From the NCBI GenBank assembly GCA_947389015.1, contig CANDVA010000010.1:1-64000 (forward strand): 64,000 nt of DNA, in the 5' to 3' direction. A model generated the notes under the pieces. It was not told where the DNA came from and did not search any database. It saw nothing but the letters and a program-made list of their open reading frames with translations. Made by a program: the position numbers and the translations under genes. Positions 35,038-44,320 of the stretch are shown piece after piece. The DNA comes from an uncultured Clostridia bacterium (GTDB lineage Bacteria > Bacillota > Clostridia > Oscillospirales > Ruminococcaceae). How positions within the stretch are numbered: the first letter of the stretch is position 1; the number at the start of each line of letters is the position of its first letter.

Positions 35038-36107
35038 TTATATCCTCCCGTAACGAGCTTTGCAATGTCGTTGAACGTCACGACAACCATAAGCAGCATA
35101 AGCAGCGCAAATCCGACGAAGTGGACCATTCCCTCTACCTCGGGCTTTACGGGTTTTCTGCGTATCGCCTCGATTATAAGGAATACGAACCTCGCGCCGT
35201 CCAACGCGGGTATGGGCAGCAGGTTGAACACGCCGACGTTAATGGTTATCAGCGAAACGATGCTCATAAGGTCGGAGAACGTATATTGGCTCACCGCCTC
35301 GGATATTACCGTGCCGACGCCGATAGGTCCGGAAAGGTCGTTCAGTCCGTACTTGCCGCGGAGCATATCTATAAGCGTCATTATAATGAGACGCGCCGTC
35401 GAGCACCCCTCGCGGAAGCCCTCCACAACGACGTTTTTGAAATTCTTTTCAAGCGGATAAACGTAGAAATCGAAGTAAATTCCCGTCGACCCGTCGTCGT
35501 TCTGCATAGTCATAAATTCCACGTCGCGGAGCGTGACCTTTTCGCCGTTTCTGAGAACGACAAAATCAAATACGAGATTACCCTCGGCGTTTTTGCGGTC
35601 GCTGCTCTGAAGCTTGTAGGTAACGTCGGAAATGGAAAATATTGGCAGTCCGTCAACGCTGAGAATTTCGTCGCCCTTTTGCAGATAATTATCGGAAACG
35701 CTCTGCTCGCGGAAGTCGACTATCGTTGTAGATGCGATAGCATTGGCGCTTAAAAGCGAGATGATAACGACTATATACCCCAATATCAGGTTCATAAGCG
35801 GACCCGCGAGGATAACTATCATACGCTGCCATACGGGCTTGCGGTTGAACGCGCGAGGATTGGAGTTCGGGTCGATCTCGCCATCGGCATATCCGCCGTC
35901 CTCGCCCTCGAACGAGCAGGAGCCGCCTATCGGAAACGCGCGGATAACGTAATCGGTCTCCTTGCCCTTTTTGCGCAGGATAACGGGACCCATTCCGAAC
36001 GCGAACTCCTTGACGTATATCCCGCACAGCTTTGCGGCGATAAAGTGCCCGAGCTCGTGCAGCAGGATTATAACACAGAATACAAGAATTGCTATTACAA
36101 TAGGCAT
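35034..36107 (-). CDS. rseP: Site-2 membrane metalloprotease RseP/RasP
   Basis: Intramembrane zinc protease that releases anti-sigma factors and other membrane clients. HELGH at residues 16-20 in the first helix, one PDZ domain in the middle (KGDEILSVDGLPI), LLPIPALDGAR as the LDG motif, and about four helices. 357 residues. The gene sits between dxr and ispG, its usual place in Clostridia. A possible client in this window is the membrane-bound sigma-like protein, but that is speculation. Confidence 0.95.
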   Translation of the reverse strand: MPIVIAILVFCVIILLHELGHFIAAKLCGIYVKEFAFGMGPVILRKKGKETDYVIRAFPIGGSCSFEGEDGGYADGEIDPNSNPRAFNRKPVWQRMIVILAGPLMNLILGYIVVIISLLSANAIASTTIVDFREQSVSDNYLQKGDEILSVDGLPIFSISDVTYKLQSSDRKNAEGNLVFDFVVLRNGEKVTLRDVEFMTMQNDDGSTGIYFDFYVYPLEKNFKNVVVEGFREGCSTARLIIMTLIDMLRGKYGLNDLSGPIGVGTVISEAVSQYTFSDLMSIVSLITINVGVFNLLPIPALDGARFVFLIIEAIRRKPVKPEVEGMVHFVGFALLMLLMVVVTFNDIAKLVTGGYN

Positions 36108-36109
36108 AT

Positions 36110-37252
36110 TTACTCTCCAAACTTTTTATACACGTGATTTTCTGCCGCCGTCCGCGTTTCAAGTATCTCGTCAAGCGACGGCTCGGCGATATATTTCACG
36201 TCGGCAAGCGCGGAATTCACCGCCTCGCCGATATCGAGAAATCTTATCTTATCACGCAGGAACAGCGATACCGCCGCCTCGTTCGCGCAGTTTACGATAC
36301 ACGGGGCGTTTCCGCCCATTGCAATCGCTTTTTTCGCGGCGGCAAGACAGGCGAAAGTATCCTCGTCGGCTCGTCCGAACGTCAACTCGCCCACATCGAA
36401 CAGCGAGAGCCTTTTCGCAGGGCACGGCAGCCGTTTCGGATACGTCAGCGCGAGCTGTATCGGCAGCCGCATATCGGCACTTCCGAGCTGGGCTATTATC
36501 GCGCCGTCCTCGAATTCCACCGCCGAGTGGATAATGCTCTGACGCTGAACGACGATCTCCACCTGCTCGGGTCGAGCCGCGAACAGCCACACCGCCTCGA
36601 TAAGCTCCAGTCCTTTATTCATCAGCGTTGCGCTGTCAATGGTTATCTTCGCGCCCATACTCCAGTTGGGGTGCTTGAGCGCCTGTTCACGGGTAACATT
36701 TTCAAGCTCAGCGCGCGTTTTCCCGTAAAACGGTCCGCCCGACGCGGTAAGAATTATCTTGGAAAAGCTGTTCTCACCCTCGCCCATCAGACACTGAAAT
36801 ATCGCCGAATGCTCGCTGTCTATCGGGAGCAGTTTAACGCCGCGCCGTTTCACAGCTTCGGTGACGAGCCTTCCGCCCGCCACCAAGGTTTCCTTGTTCG
36901 CAAGCGCGACGTCGTTCCCCGCCTCTATCGCCGAAAGCGTAGGCAGCAAGCCGACCATTCCAACAACGGAATTCACAACGCGTCCGCATTTCAGCGACGC
37001 AAGCTCGCGAAGCCCGTCACTGCCCGACAACACCTTGGTATCCGTATCAGCAAGCCGCGTTTTCAGATCACCGTAACGGCTCTCGTCCGCAACGGCGACA
37101 TATTCAGACCCGAACTCTCTAGCCTGCCGCTCAAGCAGTTCGATATTGCTGTTTGCGGACAAAGCCCTCACCTTAATATTATGCGCGCGGCATACGTCTA
37201 ATGTCTGCGTGCCTATCGAGCCCGTCGAGCCGAGCAAAACTATATCATTCAT
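36110..37252 (-). CDS. dxr: 1-deoxy-D-xylulose 5-phosphate reductoisomerase
   Basis: Second step of the MEP pathway. NADPH-binding LGSTGSIGTQTLDV at the start, NKETLVAGG, metal and substrate segment PIDSEHSAIFQCL, TASGGPF, and HPNWSMGAKITIDSATLMNKGLE. 380 residues. It starts a group separated from cdsA by a hairpin. Confidence 0.97.
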   Translation of the reverse strand: MNDIVLLGSTGSIGTQTLDVCRAHNIKVRALSANSNIELLERQAREFGSEYVAVADESRYGDLKTRLADTDTKVLSGSDGLRELASLKCGRVVNSVVGMVGLLPTLSAIEAGNDVALANKETLVAGGRLVTEAVKRRGVKLLPIDSEHSAIFQCLMGEGENSFSKIILTASGGPFYGKTRAELENVTREQALKHPNWSMGAKITIDSATLMNKGLELIEAVWLFAARPEQVEIVVQRQSIIHSAVEFEDGAIIAQLGSADMRLPIQLALTYPKRLPCPAKRLSLFDVGELTFGRADEDTFACLAAAKKAIAMGGNAPCIVNCANEAAVSLFLRDKIRFLDIGEAVNSALADVKYIAEPSLDEILETRTAAENHVYKKFGE

Positions 37253-37294
37253 ATTGTAACCCTATTTTTCGGATAATTTACGTTAGCCATTAAC

Positions 37295-37331
37295 AAAATC
37301 GCCCATTCATTAACATCTGAATGGGGATTTT
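37295..37331 (-). terminator. Hairpin between cdsA and dxr
   Basis: Stem AAAATC-CCCATTCA with one bulged base on the other arm (37295-37309 with 37318-37331), ending in TTTTGTT on the minus strand. Likely a partial terminator that separates the two halves of the housekeeping series. Confidence 0.6.
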
Positions 37332-37336
37332 CATTA

Positions 37337-38173
37337 TTACATTATCGGAGATAAAAACTTGAATACCACATACAGAAACGGCGCTACAAACAGTACGCTG
37401 TCAAAGCGGTCAAGAACGCCGCCGTGACCGGGCATAATATTGCCGAAATCCTTCACGTCGTACTGCCGCTTGATTACCGACGCGGACAGGTCGCCCAGAA
37501 CACCCACGCCCGACGCGACCATTCCCACGGGAATAAGCACCGCATAATTCATTTTGATATCGGTTGGAAGTATCAGATTATATACAAGACACTGCGCCGC
37601 GACAACTATCCCGACGGTAACAATACCACCGATAAGGCCTTCGACCGTTTTCTTCGGGCTTATATTCGGACAGAGCTTGTGCTTTCCAAAGAACGTGCCG
37701 ACAAAATACGCTCCCGAATCGCCGAACCATGCACAGAACAGCAGGTAGACCACCATAAACACGCCGGGATAAAAGCCCCATGTCGGGTCGAGATAGCGTA
37801 TATAAACGATACAGCTCAACGATGCGGGAATCACCAGCGCCGCGCTTCCGCAGGTCGCGATATTCTCAAACTTGACCGTTTTGTAACCGAAAAGCATTAT
37901 CGACAGCAAAATCAGCACATACACAAGATAAACGGGCACGGAAAGGCGGTTGAGCTTTGGAATGTTATACAAAAACGGTACCGCAAGCGAAAAGATAACG
38001 CAAAACCAGCAAAGCCCCTTGTGCTTTTCACACTTTACAGCGTGAACGATCTCCCATGTTCCTATAGCTCCGAAGATCGACAGCACCGACATATACAGCC
38101 ACTTATTGTCGATAAACAGAATACTCACGCCCAATACTATACCGACGAGCGCGGTCAAAATTCTTTTGAGCAT
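37337..38173 (-). CDS. cdsA: Phosphatidate cytidylyltransferase
   Basis: Makes CDP-diacylglycerol from phosphatidate and CTP for phospholipid synthesis. Many membrane helices and the family signature near the end: KDFGNIMPGHGGVLDRFDSVLF (cut here to its core GNIMPGHGGVLDRFDS). 278 residues. The ATG at 38173 follows GGAAAGGCAG; a longer frame overlaps uppS and is not used. Confidence 0.95.
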   Translation of the reverse strand: MLKRILTALVGIVLGVSILFIDNKWLYMSVLSIFGAIGTWEIVHAVKCEKHKGLCWFCVIFSLAVPFLYNIPKLNRLSVPVYLVYVLILLSIMLFGYKTVKFENIATCGSAALVIPASLSCIVYIRYLDPTWGFYPGVFMVVYLLFCAWFGDSGAYFVGTFFGKHKLCPNISPKKTVEGLIGGIVTVGIVVAAQCLVYNLILPTDIKMNYAVLIPVGMVASGVGVLGDLSASVIKRQYDVKDFGNIMPGHGGVLDRFDSVLFVAPFLYVVFKFLSPIM

Positions 38174-38196
38174 AAAACTGCCTTTCCGATTGAACG

Positions 38197-38895
38197 CTAG
38201 ATACCGCCAAATCTTCGGTTTCGTGCCGCGTATTCGCGTATCGCGTATTCCAGATCCTTTTTTGTAAAATCGGGCCAGAGCACGTCCATAAAGACAAACT
38301 CGGCATATGCCGCCTGCCATATCAGGAAGTTCGACAAGCGCTGCTCCCCGCTCGGGCGTATCACAAGATCTAGTGGCGGCATCTCGCTTGTGTACAGATA
38401 TTCGCCGATAAGCTCCTCGGTAATGTCGTCGGGAATTATCTCACCCTGCGAGCATTTCACCGCAAGCAATCTTGCGGCGTTGCAAATCTCCGCCCTGCCG
38501 CCGTAGTTCAGCGCTATCCCGACGATAAATCCCGTGTTGTTCTTTGAAGTCTGCATAATGTCGATAAGCTCGTCTTGAATATCCTTGTCAAACGGCTCGA
38601 TATCGCCAAGTATGATAATGCGGATATTCTCGTCCGCCGAGGCGCGTATATCCTTGAGGTAACGCCGCAGCAGATCCATTATACCCTTGATCTCTTCGGA
38701 CGGTCTGCGCCAGTTCTCGGTAGAAAACGCGTAGAACGTCGCGCATTTCACACCCAGCTCGCGGCACCAATTTATCGTTTTCTTAAACACCGCCGCACCC
38801 TGATTATGTCCGAAATTCCGCGGCATTGCGCGTTTTTTCGCCCAGCGCCCGTTTCCGTCCATAATAAAGCCTATATGCTGTGGGATATTCTCCAT
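38197..38895 (-). CDS. uppS: Undecaprenyl diphosphate synthase
   Basis: cis-Prenyltransferase that makes the C55 lipid carrier for wall synthesis. IGFIMDGNGRWAKKR with the catalytic Asp, TFYAFSTENWRRP, and RPSGEQRLSNFLIWQAAYAE (core RPSGEQRLSNF). 232 residues. Its ATG overlaps the frr stop by one base and lacks a clear ribosome site, so it depends on coupling. Confidence 0.97.
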   Translation of the reverse strand: MENIPQHIGFIMDGNGRWAKKRAMPRNFGHNQGAAVFKKTINWCRELGVKCATFYAFSTENWRRPSEEIKGIMDLLRRYLKDIRASADENIRIIILGDIEPFDKDIQDELIDIMQTSKNNTGFIVGIALNYGGRAEICNAARLLAVKCSQGEIIPDDITEELIGEYLYTSEMPPLDLVIRPSGEQRLSNFLIWQAAYAEFVFMDVLWPDFTKKDLEYAIREYAARNRRFGGI

Positions 38896-39449
38896 CAGAT
38901 CGCCATTATTTCCTTGTTCTTTTCCTCGCCGATCTTATCGATCTGCTCGATAAACTTATCGGTGAGCTTCTGAATATTCTTCTCCGCTTCCTTAACATCA
39001 TCCTCTGTGATCTCGTTAGCCTTTTTCTTAGCCTTGATCTTGTCGATACCGTCGCGGCGAACGTTGCGGACAGCCACCTTGCTCTCCTCGCAGATCTTGC
39101 TTACCTGCTTGCAGAGCTCCTTACGTCTGTCCTCGGTGAGCTGCGGAAAAGCAATTCTGAGAACACGTCCGTCATTCGTCGGGTTGATACCGAGATCGGA
39201 CGCCTGAATAGCCTTTTCAATGGGCTTCAACTGCGAAGCGTCATAAGGCGAAACAACGAGAATTCTCGCCTCGGCTACCGATATGGACGCCATCTGATTT
39301 ATCGGAGTCGCCGTGCCGTAGTAATCAACCGTGATCCTGTCGAGTACCGTCGGGTTAGCTCTGCCCGCTCGGATAGTGCCGAGCTCACTCTCAAGCGCGT
39401 TTATGCATTTGCCCATTCTTTCCTTGGTATTATCGATTACTTCTTTCAT
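38895..39449 (-). CDS. frr: Ribosome recycling factor
   Basis: Splits post-termination ribosomes with EF-G. GRANPTVLDRITVDYYGT, the L-shaped helical domain, and the Arg-rich DGRVLRIAFPQLTEDRRKEL segment. The ATG at 39449 gives 184 residues, the family norm (about 185), and has GGAG spaced correctly; a TTG four codons earlier overlaps that ribosome site. Confidence 0.97.
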   Translation of the reverse strand: MKEVIDNTKERMGKCINALESELGTIRAGRANPTVLDRITVDYYGTATPINQMASISVAEARILVVSPYDASQLKPIEKAIQASDLGINPTNDGRVLRIAFPQLTEDRRKELCKQVSKICEESKVAVRNVRRDGIDKIKAKKKANEITEDDVKEAEKNIQKLTDKFIEQIDKIGEEKNKEIMAI

Positions 39450-39472
39450 AACATTCTCCAATCTGCGTCAAA

Positions 39473-40198
39473 TTACTTATGCTTCGTGACCAAAGTGCCT
39501 ATGCTCTCGCCCATTACAGCGTCGTAGATATTATCGGGCCGATTGAGATCAAACACTATGATCGGTATGTTGTTTTCGGTACAGATCGCGGCAGCGGCGC
39601 TGTCCATGACCTGCAATCTTTTTACCAGTACCTCGTGATGAGTGATAACGTCATACTTTACCGCGTCGTGGAATTTCTTGGGGTCTTTATCGTAAATTCC
39701 GTCGACCATCGTCGCCTTCAGGATCACGTCGGCTTTAAGCTCCGCGGCACGCAGCGCCGCCGCGCTGTCCGTCGAAAAGAACGGATTGCCCGTGCCGCAC
39801 CCGAAAATAACGATCCTGCCCTTTTCAAAATGCCTGAGCGCCTTTCCGAGAATGAACGGCTCCGCGACCTGCTGCATGGTGATCGCCGTCTGCACGCGCA
39901 CCGTACAGCCGAGGCTCTCCAGCACGTCCGCGACCGCCAGCGCGTTCATCGTCGTCGCCAGCATGCCTATATGATCCGCGCGCGCTCTGTCGGCACTGTT
40001 AGCGCTCCTGCCGCGCCAGAAGTTGCCGCCTCCGACAACTATGCCTATCTGCGCTCCCGCCTCCGCCGTTTTCCTTATACTGCGGCAGATATTCTCGACA
40101 GTGGGCATATCCAGTCCCATTTCCCTGTCGCCCGCAAGAGCCTCTCCGCTCAGCTTCAGCAGCACCCTCTTATACTTTGGCGTTCCAACGTCACTCAT
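39473..40198 (-). CDS. pyrH: UMP kinase
   Basis: Hexameric bacterial UMP kinase: UMP to UDP, feedback-controlled by UTP. KRVLLKLSGEALAGD, IVVGGGNFWRGR, DHIGMLATTMNALA and the allosteric-region GNPFFSTDSAAALRA. 241 residues from the ATG that follows GGGAGGT. It is paired with frr as in most bacteria. Confidence 0.97.
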   Translation of the reverse strand: MSDVGTPKYKRVLLKLSGEALAGDREMGLDMPTVENICRSIRKTAEAGAQIGIVVGGGNFWRGRSANSADRARADHIGMLATTMNALAVADVLESLGCTVRVQTAITMQQVAEPFILGKALRHFEKGRIVIFGCGTGNPFFSTDSAAALRAAELKADVILKATMVDGIYDKDPKKFHDAVKYDVITHHEVLVKRLQVMDSAAAAICTENNIPIIVFDLNRPDNIYDAVMGESIGTLVTKHK

Positions 40199-40217
40199 CA
40201 CATTACCTCCCCCGAGA

Positions 40218-41459
40218 TCAATAGTCCAAAACCCTTATTCTTCCCAGTATCTTCGCTCCGTCGGATACCTTTTCGCAAGCGTTCAGGGTATCCTTTTCGG
40301 ACATCACGCCCGTGACAAACGCAAGCTCGTTGTCGGGCTGTTTCTTGGAGGACAGATATTCTACATCTCCGAAAAGCGCCTTGATAACCGCCTTTGTGAC
40401 CTCGACGTTATCGGCGGAAAGCCTGATGTAGCTGGCGCAGGTGAACCTGTCAAACGTACGGATAAACGACTGTTCGCTGTCGGTCCACGTAAGCGAACGC
40501 GAGGTGTCGGAATGCTTGACCGCCGAGACGATATCTGAAACGACCGCGCTTGCAGTCGGGAGCTTGCCCGCGCCCTTGCCGTAGAACACAACGTCGCCCG
40601 TAGCGTCTCCGCGCACCAGTATCGCGTTGAACACGTCATTTACTCCCGCGAGCTGACTCTCGTCCTTGATGACCGCGGGGAAAACGCCGATCGATATCTC
40701 GTTCCCGTCCTCGCGGCGAGCGCAGCCGATAAGCTTTATCTTCGCGTCGAAGCTGTCCATGTATTCAACATCCTCGAGCGTTACCTTGGTAATGCCCTCG
40801 GTGTGTACGTTATCGGGGTATACGTGCTTTCCAAACGCCAGCGACGCGAGTATACAGATCTTTCTGCACGCGTCGATACCCTCAACGTCGGCGGTGGGGT
40901 CATGCTCCGCGTAGCCCAGTTCCTGCGCTATCCTAAGAGCCTCCTCAAAGCCCATGCCGTCGCGTATCATTTTTGTCAATATGAAGTTCGTCGTACCGTT
41001 GAGTATACCCGCTATCTCGTCTATCTCGTTTGCCTCTAGACAAGCGTGAATAGGCTTGATTATCGGAATACCGCCGCCAACACTCGCCTCGAAGAAGAAG
41101 TTGACGTTCTTTTCCTTTGCGATAGCAAGCAGTTCTGCGCCCTTAGCGGCGACAAGCTCTTTATTAGAGGTAACGACGCTCTTCCCCGCCTCCAAAGCGG
41201 ATTTAACGTATCCGTAGGAAAATTTCAATCCGCCGATCACCTCGGTGATAACGCTCACCTCGGGATCGTTCAGGATAACGTCGAAGTCCTTAACGAACTT
41301 ATCTGCATACGGACTGTCGGGGAAATCCCTCACGTCCAAAATATATTTAATATCAAGCGGCTCGCCCGCTTTCTTCTCAAGATTTTCCTTGTTTTTATAG
41401 AAAACCTCGACGGTTCCCGAACCTACCACGCCATAGCCCAGAACGGCTATTTTTGCCAT
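40218..41459 (-). CDS. hom: Homoserine dehydrogenase
   Basis: Third step of the aspartate family, reducing aspartate semialdehyde to homoserine for threonine and methionine. Rossmann start VLGYGVVGSGTVEVF, catalytic-region NGTTNFILTKM and GYAEHDPTADVEGIDACRK with the active Lys/Asp, then a C-terminal ACT-like domain (about 330-413) for threonine inhibition. 413 residues. Two tandem promoters lie upstream. Confidence 0.96.
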   Translation of the reverse strand: MAKIAVLGYGVVGSGTVEVFYKNKENLEKKAGEPLDIKYILDVRDFPDSPYADKFVKDFDVILNDPEVSVITEVIGGLKFSYGYVKSALEAGKSVVTSNKELVAAKGAELLAIAKEKNVNFFFEASVGGGIPIIKPIHACLEANEIDEIAGILNGTTNFILTKMIRDGMGFEEALRIAQELGYAEHDPTADVEGIDACRKICILASLAFGKHVYPDNVHTEGITKVTLEDVEYMDSFDAKIKLIGCARREDGNEISIGVFPAVIKDESQLAGVNDVFNAILVRGDATGDVVFYGKGAGKLPTASAVVSDIVSAVKHSDTSRSLTWTDSEQSFIRTFDRFTCASYIRLSADNVEVTKAVIKALFGDVEYLSSKKQPDNELAFVTGVMSEKDTLNACEKVSDGAKILGRIRVLDY

Positions 41460-41499
41460 AATTTAACATCCTTTCTCTTTATTTATATATATCCTATTT

Positions 41500-41528
41500 A
41501 TTATACCACAATATTGCCAAAATTGCAA
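41500..41528 (-). promoter_or_regulatory. Promoter P2 of hom (proximal)
   Basis: TTGCAA, 17-base spacer ending TTGTGG, TATAAT. Confidence 0.8.
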
Positions 41529-41568
41529 GTATTTTTTGGCATTTATTATACAACATTTATACATTTAT

Positions 41569-41597
41569 ATTATACCACATAACGGGCATTTTTTCAA
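41569..41597 (-). promoter_or_regulatory. Promoter P1 of hom (distal)
   Basis: TTGAAA, 17-base spacer ending TATGTGG, TATAAT. It lies directly after a terminator, so it starts new transcription. Confidence 0.75.
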
Positions 41598-41604
41598 GTA
41601 CTGC

Positions 41605-41635
41605 AAAAAAAATTCCCGTACCGAAGGCACGGGAA
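41605..41635 (-). terminator. Strong terminator after the DUF2871 gene
   Basis: 10-bp stem (TTCCCGTGCC with GGTACGGGAA on the minus strand), 3-base loop, then eight T residues. Confidence 0.92.
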
Positions 41636-41641
41636 CTCACT

Positions 41642-42076
41642 TTAATTTTTATTGGACACTTTTCGCAAATTTGCGAATTTAAGCAGAGCGGCAAGAAACA
41701 GAATAATGCCAACGCCCGTAAGGATATGCGCTATTCCAGCAATGCCCGATATTGACGCGTCCGCGCCATTGGACAGCTCCGTACCGAGAACCTGTGTTAC
41801 TCCGCGCACCGCCATCATCACCGCCGCGAGCGGCACCCCGATATTGTACACGATCATAAACGACTTGAACATCTTTTCCTTTTCCAGCGAGCCGTCCTTT
41901 GCGAACAGCGCCGCTATCAGGAATACGACCATTCCCAGCATAAACAGGTGTGTATGTACCTTACTGAGCGACGTTGCTCCCATATAATCGTTGAACTTCG
42001 TGAACTCGCGGTAAAATACGCCGCCCGCAAGCGCCGCGATCGCGTATATCAATGAGACTTTAAAACATTTTTTCAT
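41642..42076 (-). CDS. DUF2871-type four-helix membrane protein
   Basis: 144 residues with four hydrophobic helices. THLFMLGMVVFLIAALFA and IAHILTGVGIILFLAAL contain histidines inside helices, reminiscent of haem-binding membrane proteins, though no haem motif is certain. The start at 42076 follows GGAGGTCACT. Function unknown. It follows the small hypothetical gene by 12 bases and ends at a strong terminator. Confidence 0.75.
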   Translation of the reverse strand: MKKCFKVSLIYAIAALAGGVFYREFTKFNDYMGATSLSKVHTHLFMLGMVVFLIAALFAKDGSLEKEKMFKSFMIVYNIGVPLAAVMMAVRGVTQVLGTELSNGADASISGIAGIAHILTGVGIILFLAALLKFANLRKVSNKN

Positions 42077-42088
42077 AGTGACCTCCAT

Positions 42089-42589
42089 TTATGAATTCTC
42101 ACCGATAACAACGGTTCTGTCGAATTTCGTATCCCAGAATTTAAAACGTATCTCATTGACGTCCTTGCTGCCGTTCCATGTCTCGGCATATGCAGCTATC
42201 GTTTCGTCAACGGTATCGACGCGTTGAAAATCGAATATTCTCGGCTTGTCTCTGCAAGACAGACAACTTCCGCCCCAACGCAGATCATCTCCGTGAAAAT
42301 GCGCCGTACTGCAAAGCTCATTCCTCACAATACCCTTTATCACCGCGCAAAGCTCTTTGGATTCTTCAAAAGGAAAGTGACCGTGCCATTCGGCAAAAAA
42401 CAACGACGCCTCGCTTTGAAAATCGATATCCATATTCCTATCGGCGTTAGGATTTTTTACCGTTATCGAATACTCTCCGGATTTGAGCCAACCATACGCC
42501 TCGTCGCCGAAAACGTGACATTCATATCGGCAGTCAAGTTCATAAAGCAAACGGCAGACCGCCTCTAATGCGTTCTTCATATCATCCAT
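42089..42589 (-). CDS. Hypothetical protein with Cys/His-rich centre
   Basis: 166 residues, no signal or membrane helix, family not recognised. Notable is a cluster AEWHGHFPF ... CSTAHFHGDDLRWGGSCLSCRDK (key residues His, Asp, CxxC), which could bind a metal. GGAG lies before the ATG at 42589; a TTG four codons earlier overlaps it. No own promoter is obvious downstream of the glgA hairpin. Confidence 0.6.
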   Translation of the reverse strand: MDDMKNALEAVCRLLYELDCRYECHVFGDEAYGWLKSGEYSITVKNPNADRNMDIDFQSEASLFFAEWHGHFPFEESKELCAVIKGIVRNELCSTAHFHGDDLRWGGSCLSCRDKPRIFDFQRVDTVDETIAAYAETWNGSKDVNEIRFKFWDTKFDRTVVIGENS

Positions 42590-42600
42590 CGGAAACTCCA

Positions 42601-42651
42601 AAAATACGGCATAACAAAAGCATCCGCTTCGCTATGCCGCATTTATGCCGT
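42601..42651 (-). terminator. Hairpin after glgA
   Basis: Closing stem of 9 bp (42606-42614 with 42643-42651) enclosing a smaller GC-rich structure, followed on the minus strand by ATTTTTGG. Confidence 0.65.
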
Positions 42652-42661
42652 TGAAAGTCGA

Positions 42662-44083
42662 TTACTCTCCGCAAAGCTCCTTGTACAAGCCAATGTACAG
42701 CTTTGCGGAGCTTGCCCAGCTGAAGTCGGACTTCATTGCGCGCGTTACCAGCTTCGACCACTCGGAGCGGTTGTCGTAGTACTCCTTAGCACGTCTGATA
42801 GCAGTCAGCATATCGTGAGCGTTGTAGCTTTGGAATGTGAAGCCGATACCGTTGTCTCCCGCGTCGATAATGCTGTCCTTGAGACCGCCCGTAGCGCGTA
42901 CAACGGGAATAGTCCCGTATCTTGCCGCGATCATCTGTGCCAGTCCGCAGGGCTCGCTCTTGGACGGCATAAGGAAGATATCCGCGCCCGCGTACAGTCT
43001 CTTCGCGAGCTGCGGGTTGTAGCCGCGGTAGAAGCCCACCTTATCGGGATAACGCCAGTGCATTTCCTGGAAGAAGTCCTCGTACTGACGCTCGCCCGAG
43101 CCGAGGATAAACACCTGAACGTCAGTCGCGATTATCTCATCGAATACGTATTTTACCAGATCGAAGCCCTTGTGATCGGCAAATCTGGAGATCATCGCAA
43201 TGCACGGGATATCGTACTGCGGCATACCGAATTCCTCGAAAATCGCCGCCTTGCACGCCGCCTTGCCCTTATGGTTTTTAGCCGAGAACTTAGCCGCTAT
43301 GGTGTTATCGGTCTCGGGATTGTACAGATCGACGTCGATACCGTTGAGGAAACCGCAGGTCTTATACTGCTTGTTACGCAATATTCTGTCAAGTCCGTGA
43401 GAGAACCACGGGTCGAGTATCTCCGTTGCGTAGGTCGGCGAAACGGTAGTTACTTTATCGGCAACCTCGATAGCGCCCTTCATAAAGTTGATATCCTTGT
43501 CGTACTCAATAATGTTTACATTCTGCGGAGGAATTCCGACGATATCCTTTACGAGGTCGAGACCGTACTGTCCCTGATAACCAATATTGTGAATGGTGAA
43601 CACATTCTTGATATCGCCGAAGCCCCACTCGTTCTTGTAGAACAGGTGGTGATAAACGGGGATAAGAGCGCACTGCCAGTCGTTGGAGTTGATGATCTGC
43701 GGGTGGAAGTCGATATGACGGAGCATCTCCAGCACGGCACGGCTGAAGAATACATATCTCTCCGCGTCGTCATAGTAGCCGTACAGACCGCCGTCACGCT
43801 TGAAGTAGTACTCGTTGTCAAGGAAATAGTAGGTAACGCCGTTTACCTCCTGTGAGAAAACGCCGCAATACTGACTTCTCCAGCCCACGGGCACGGTGAA
43901 GTTGGTGATAAAATGCATTTTTTCCTTCTGCTCGGGCTTGATTGTGTTGACATAATACGGCATAACAACACGCGCGTCATGTCCCGCCTGAACCAGAGCC
44001 TTGGGCAAAGAGCCCGCTACGTCCGCAAGTCCGCCGCTTGCCGCAAAGGGAAGTGCCTCGCTTGCCGCATACAAAATTCTCAT
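42662..44083 (-). CDS. glgA: Glycogen synthase (ADP-glucose)
   Basis: Family GT5 enzyme adding glucose from ADP-glucose to glycogen. N-terminal substrate loop is ASGGLADVAGSLPKAL (the usual KTGGL has Ser in place of Thr and no Lys at this point), HNIGYQGQYG, the middle ISRFADHKGFDLV, and the C-terminal nucleotide site MPSKSEPCGLAQMIAARYGT. 473 residues. It stands alone, without glgC/glgD/glgP neighbours, with its own promoter and terminator. It indicates carbon storage. Confidence 0.95.
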   Translation of the reverse strand: MRILYAASEALPFAASGGLADVAGSLPKALVQAGHDARVVMPYYVNTIKPEQKEKMHFITNFTVPVGWRSQYCGVFSQEVNGVTYYFLDNEYYFKRDGGLYGYYDDAERYVFFSRAVLEMLRHIDFHPQIINSNDWQCALIPVYHHLFYKNEWGFGDIKNVFTIHNIGYQGQYGLDLVKDIVGIPPQNVNIIEYDKDINFMKGAIEVADKVTTVSPTYATEILDPWFSHGLDRILRNKQYKTCGFLNGIDVDLYNPETDNTIAAKFSAKNHKGKAACKAAIFEEFGMPQYDIPCIAMISRFADHKGFDLVKYVFDEIIATDVQVFILGSGERQYEDFFQEMHWRYPDKVGFYRGYNPQLAKRLYAGADIFLMPSKSEPCGLAQMIAARYGTIPVVRATGGLKDSIIDAGDNGIGFTFQSYNAHDMLTAIRRAKEYYDNRSEWSKLVTRAMKSDFSWASSAKLYIGLYKELCGE

Positions 44084-44204
44084 TGTTTCCGACCTCCTAT
44101 TGTAAATGAAATGCTGTGGAGAGCATCAGTAAACATTCTCCCGCATTGTCAAAATTTTCCGCGCCGTTACACCGCCCGAAAGACAAGTCTGTAACGTTGA
44201 TTTA

Positions 44205-44233
44205 ATTATACCACCTTTTTATCCAAATTGCAA
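44205..44233 (-). promoter_or_regulatory. Vegetative promoter of glgA
   Basis: TTGCAA, 17-base spacer ending AGGTGG, TATAAT; closely similar to the hom P2 promoter. It leaves a leader of about 115 bases with no clear structure. Confidence 0.85.
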
Positions 44234-44265
44234 GTAGATTTAACCGATTTTGTAAAAAAGTGTAT

Positions 44266-44303
44266 AATATTTTGTGCGGCGCAGGTTGCAGCCGCACAAT
44301 ATT
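44266..44303 (-). terminator. Hairpin after the AIM24 pair
   Basis: 9-bp stem (44272-44280 with 44291-44299), A/T pairs extending outward. No immediate T-run; TTTTTT follows about 12 bases on. Terminator likely but not textbook. Confidence 0.55.
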
Positions 44304-44320
44304 TATTGTTTCGGGAAATA

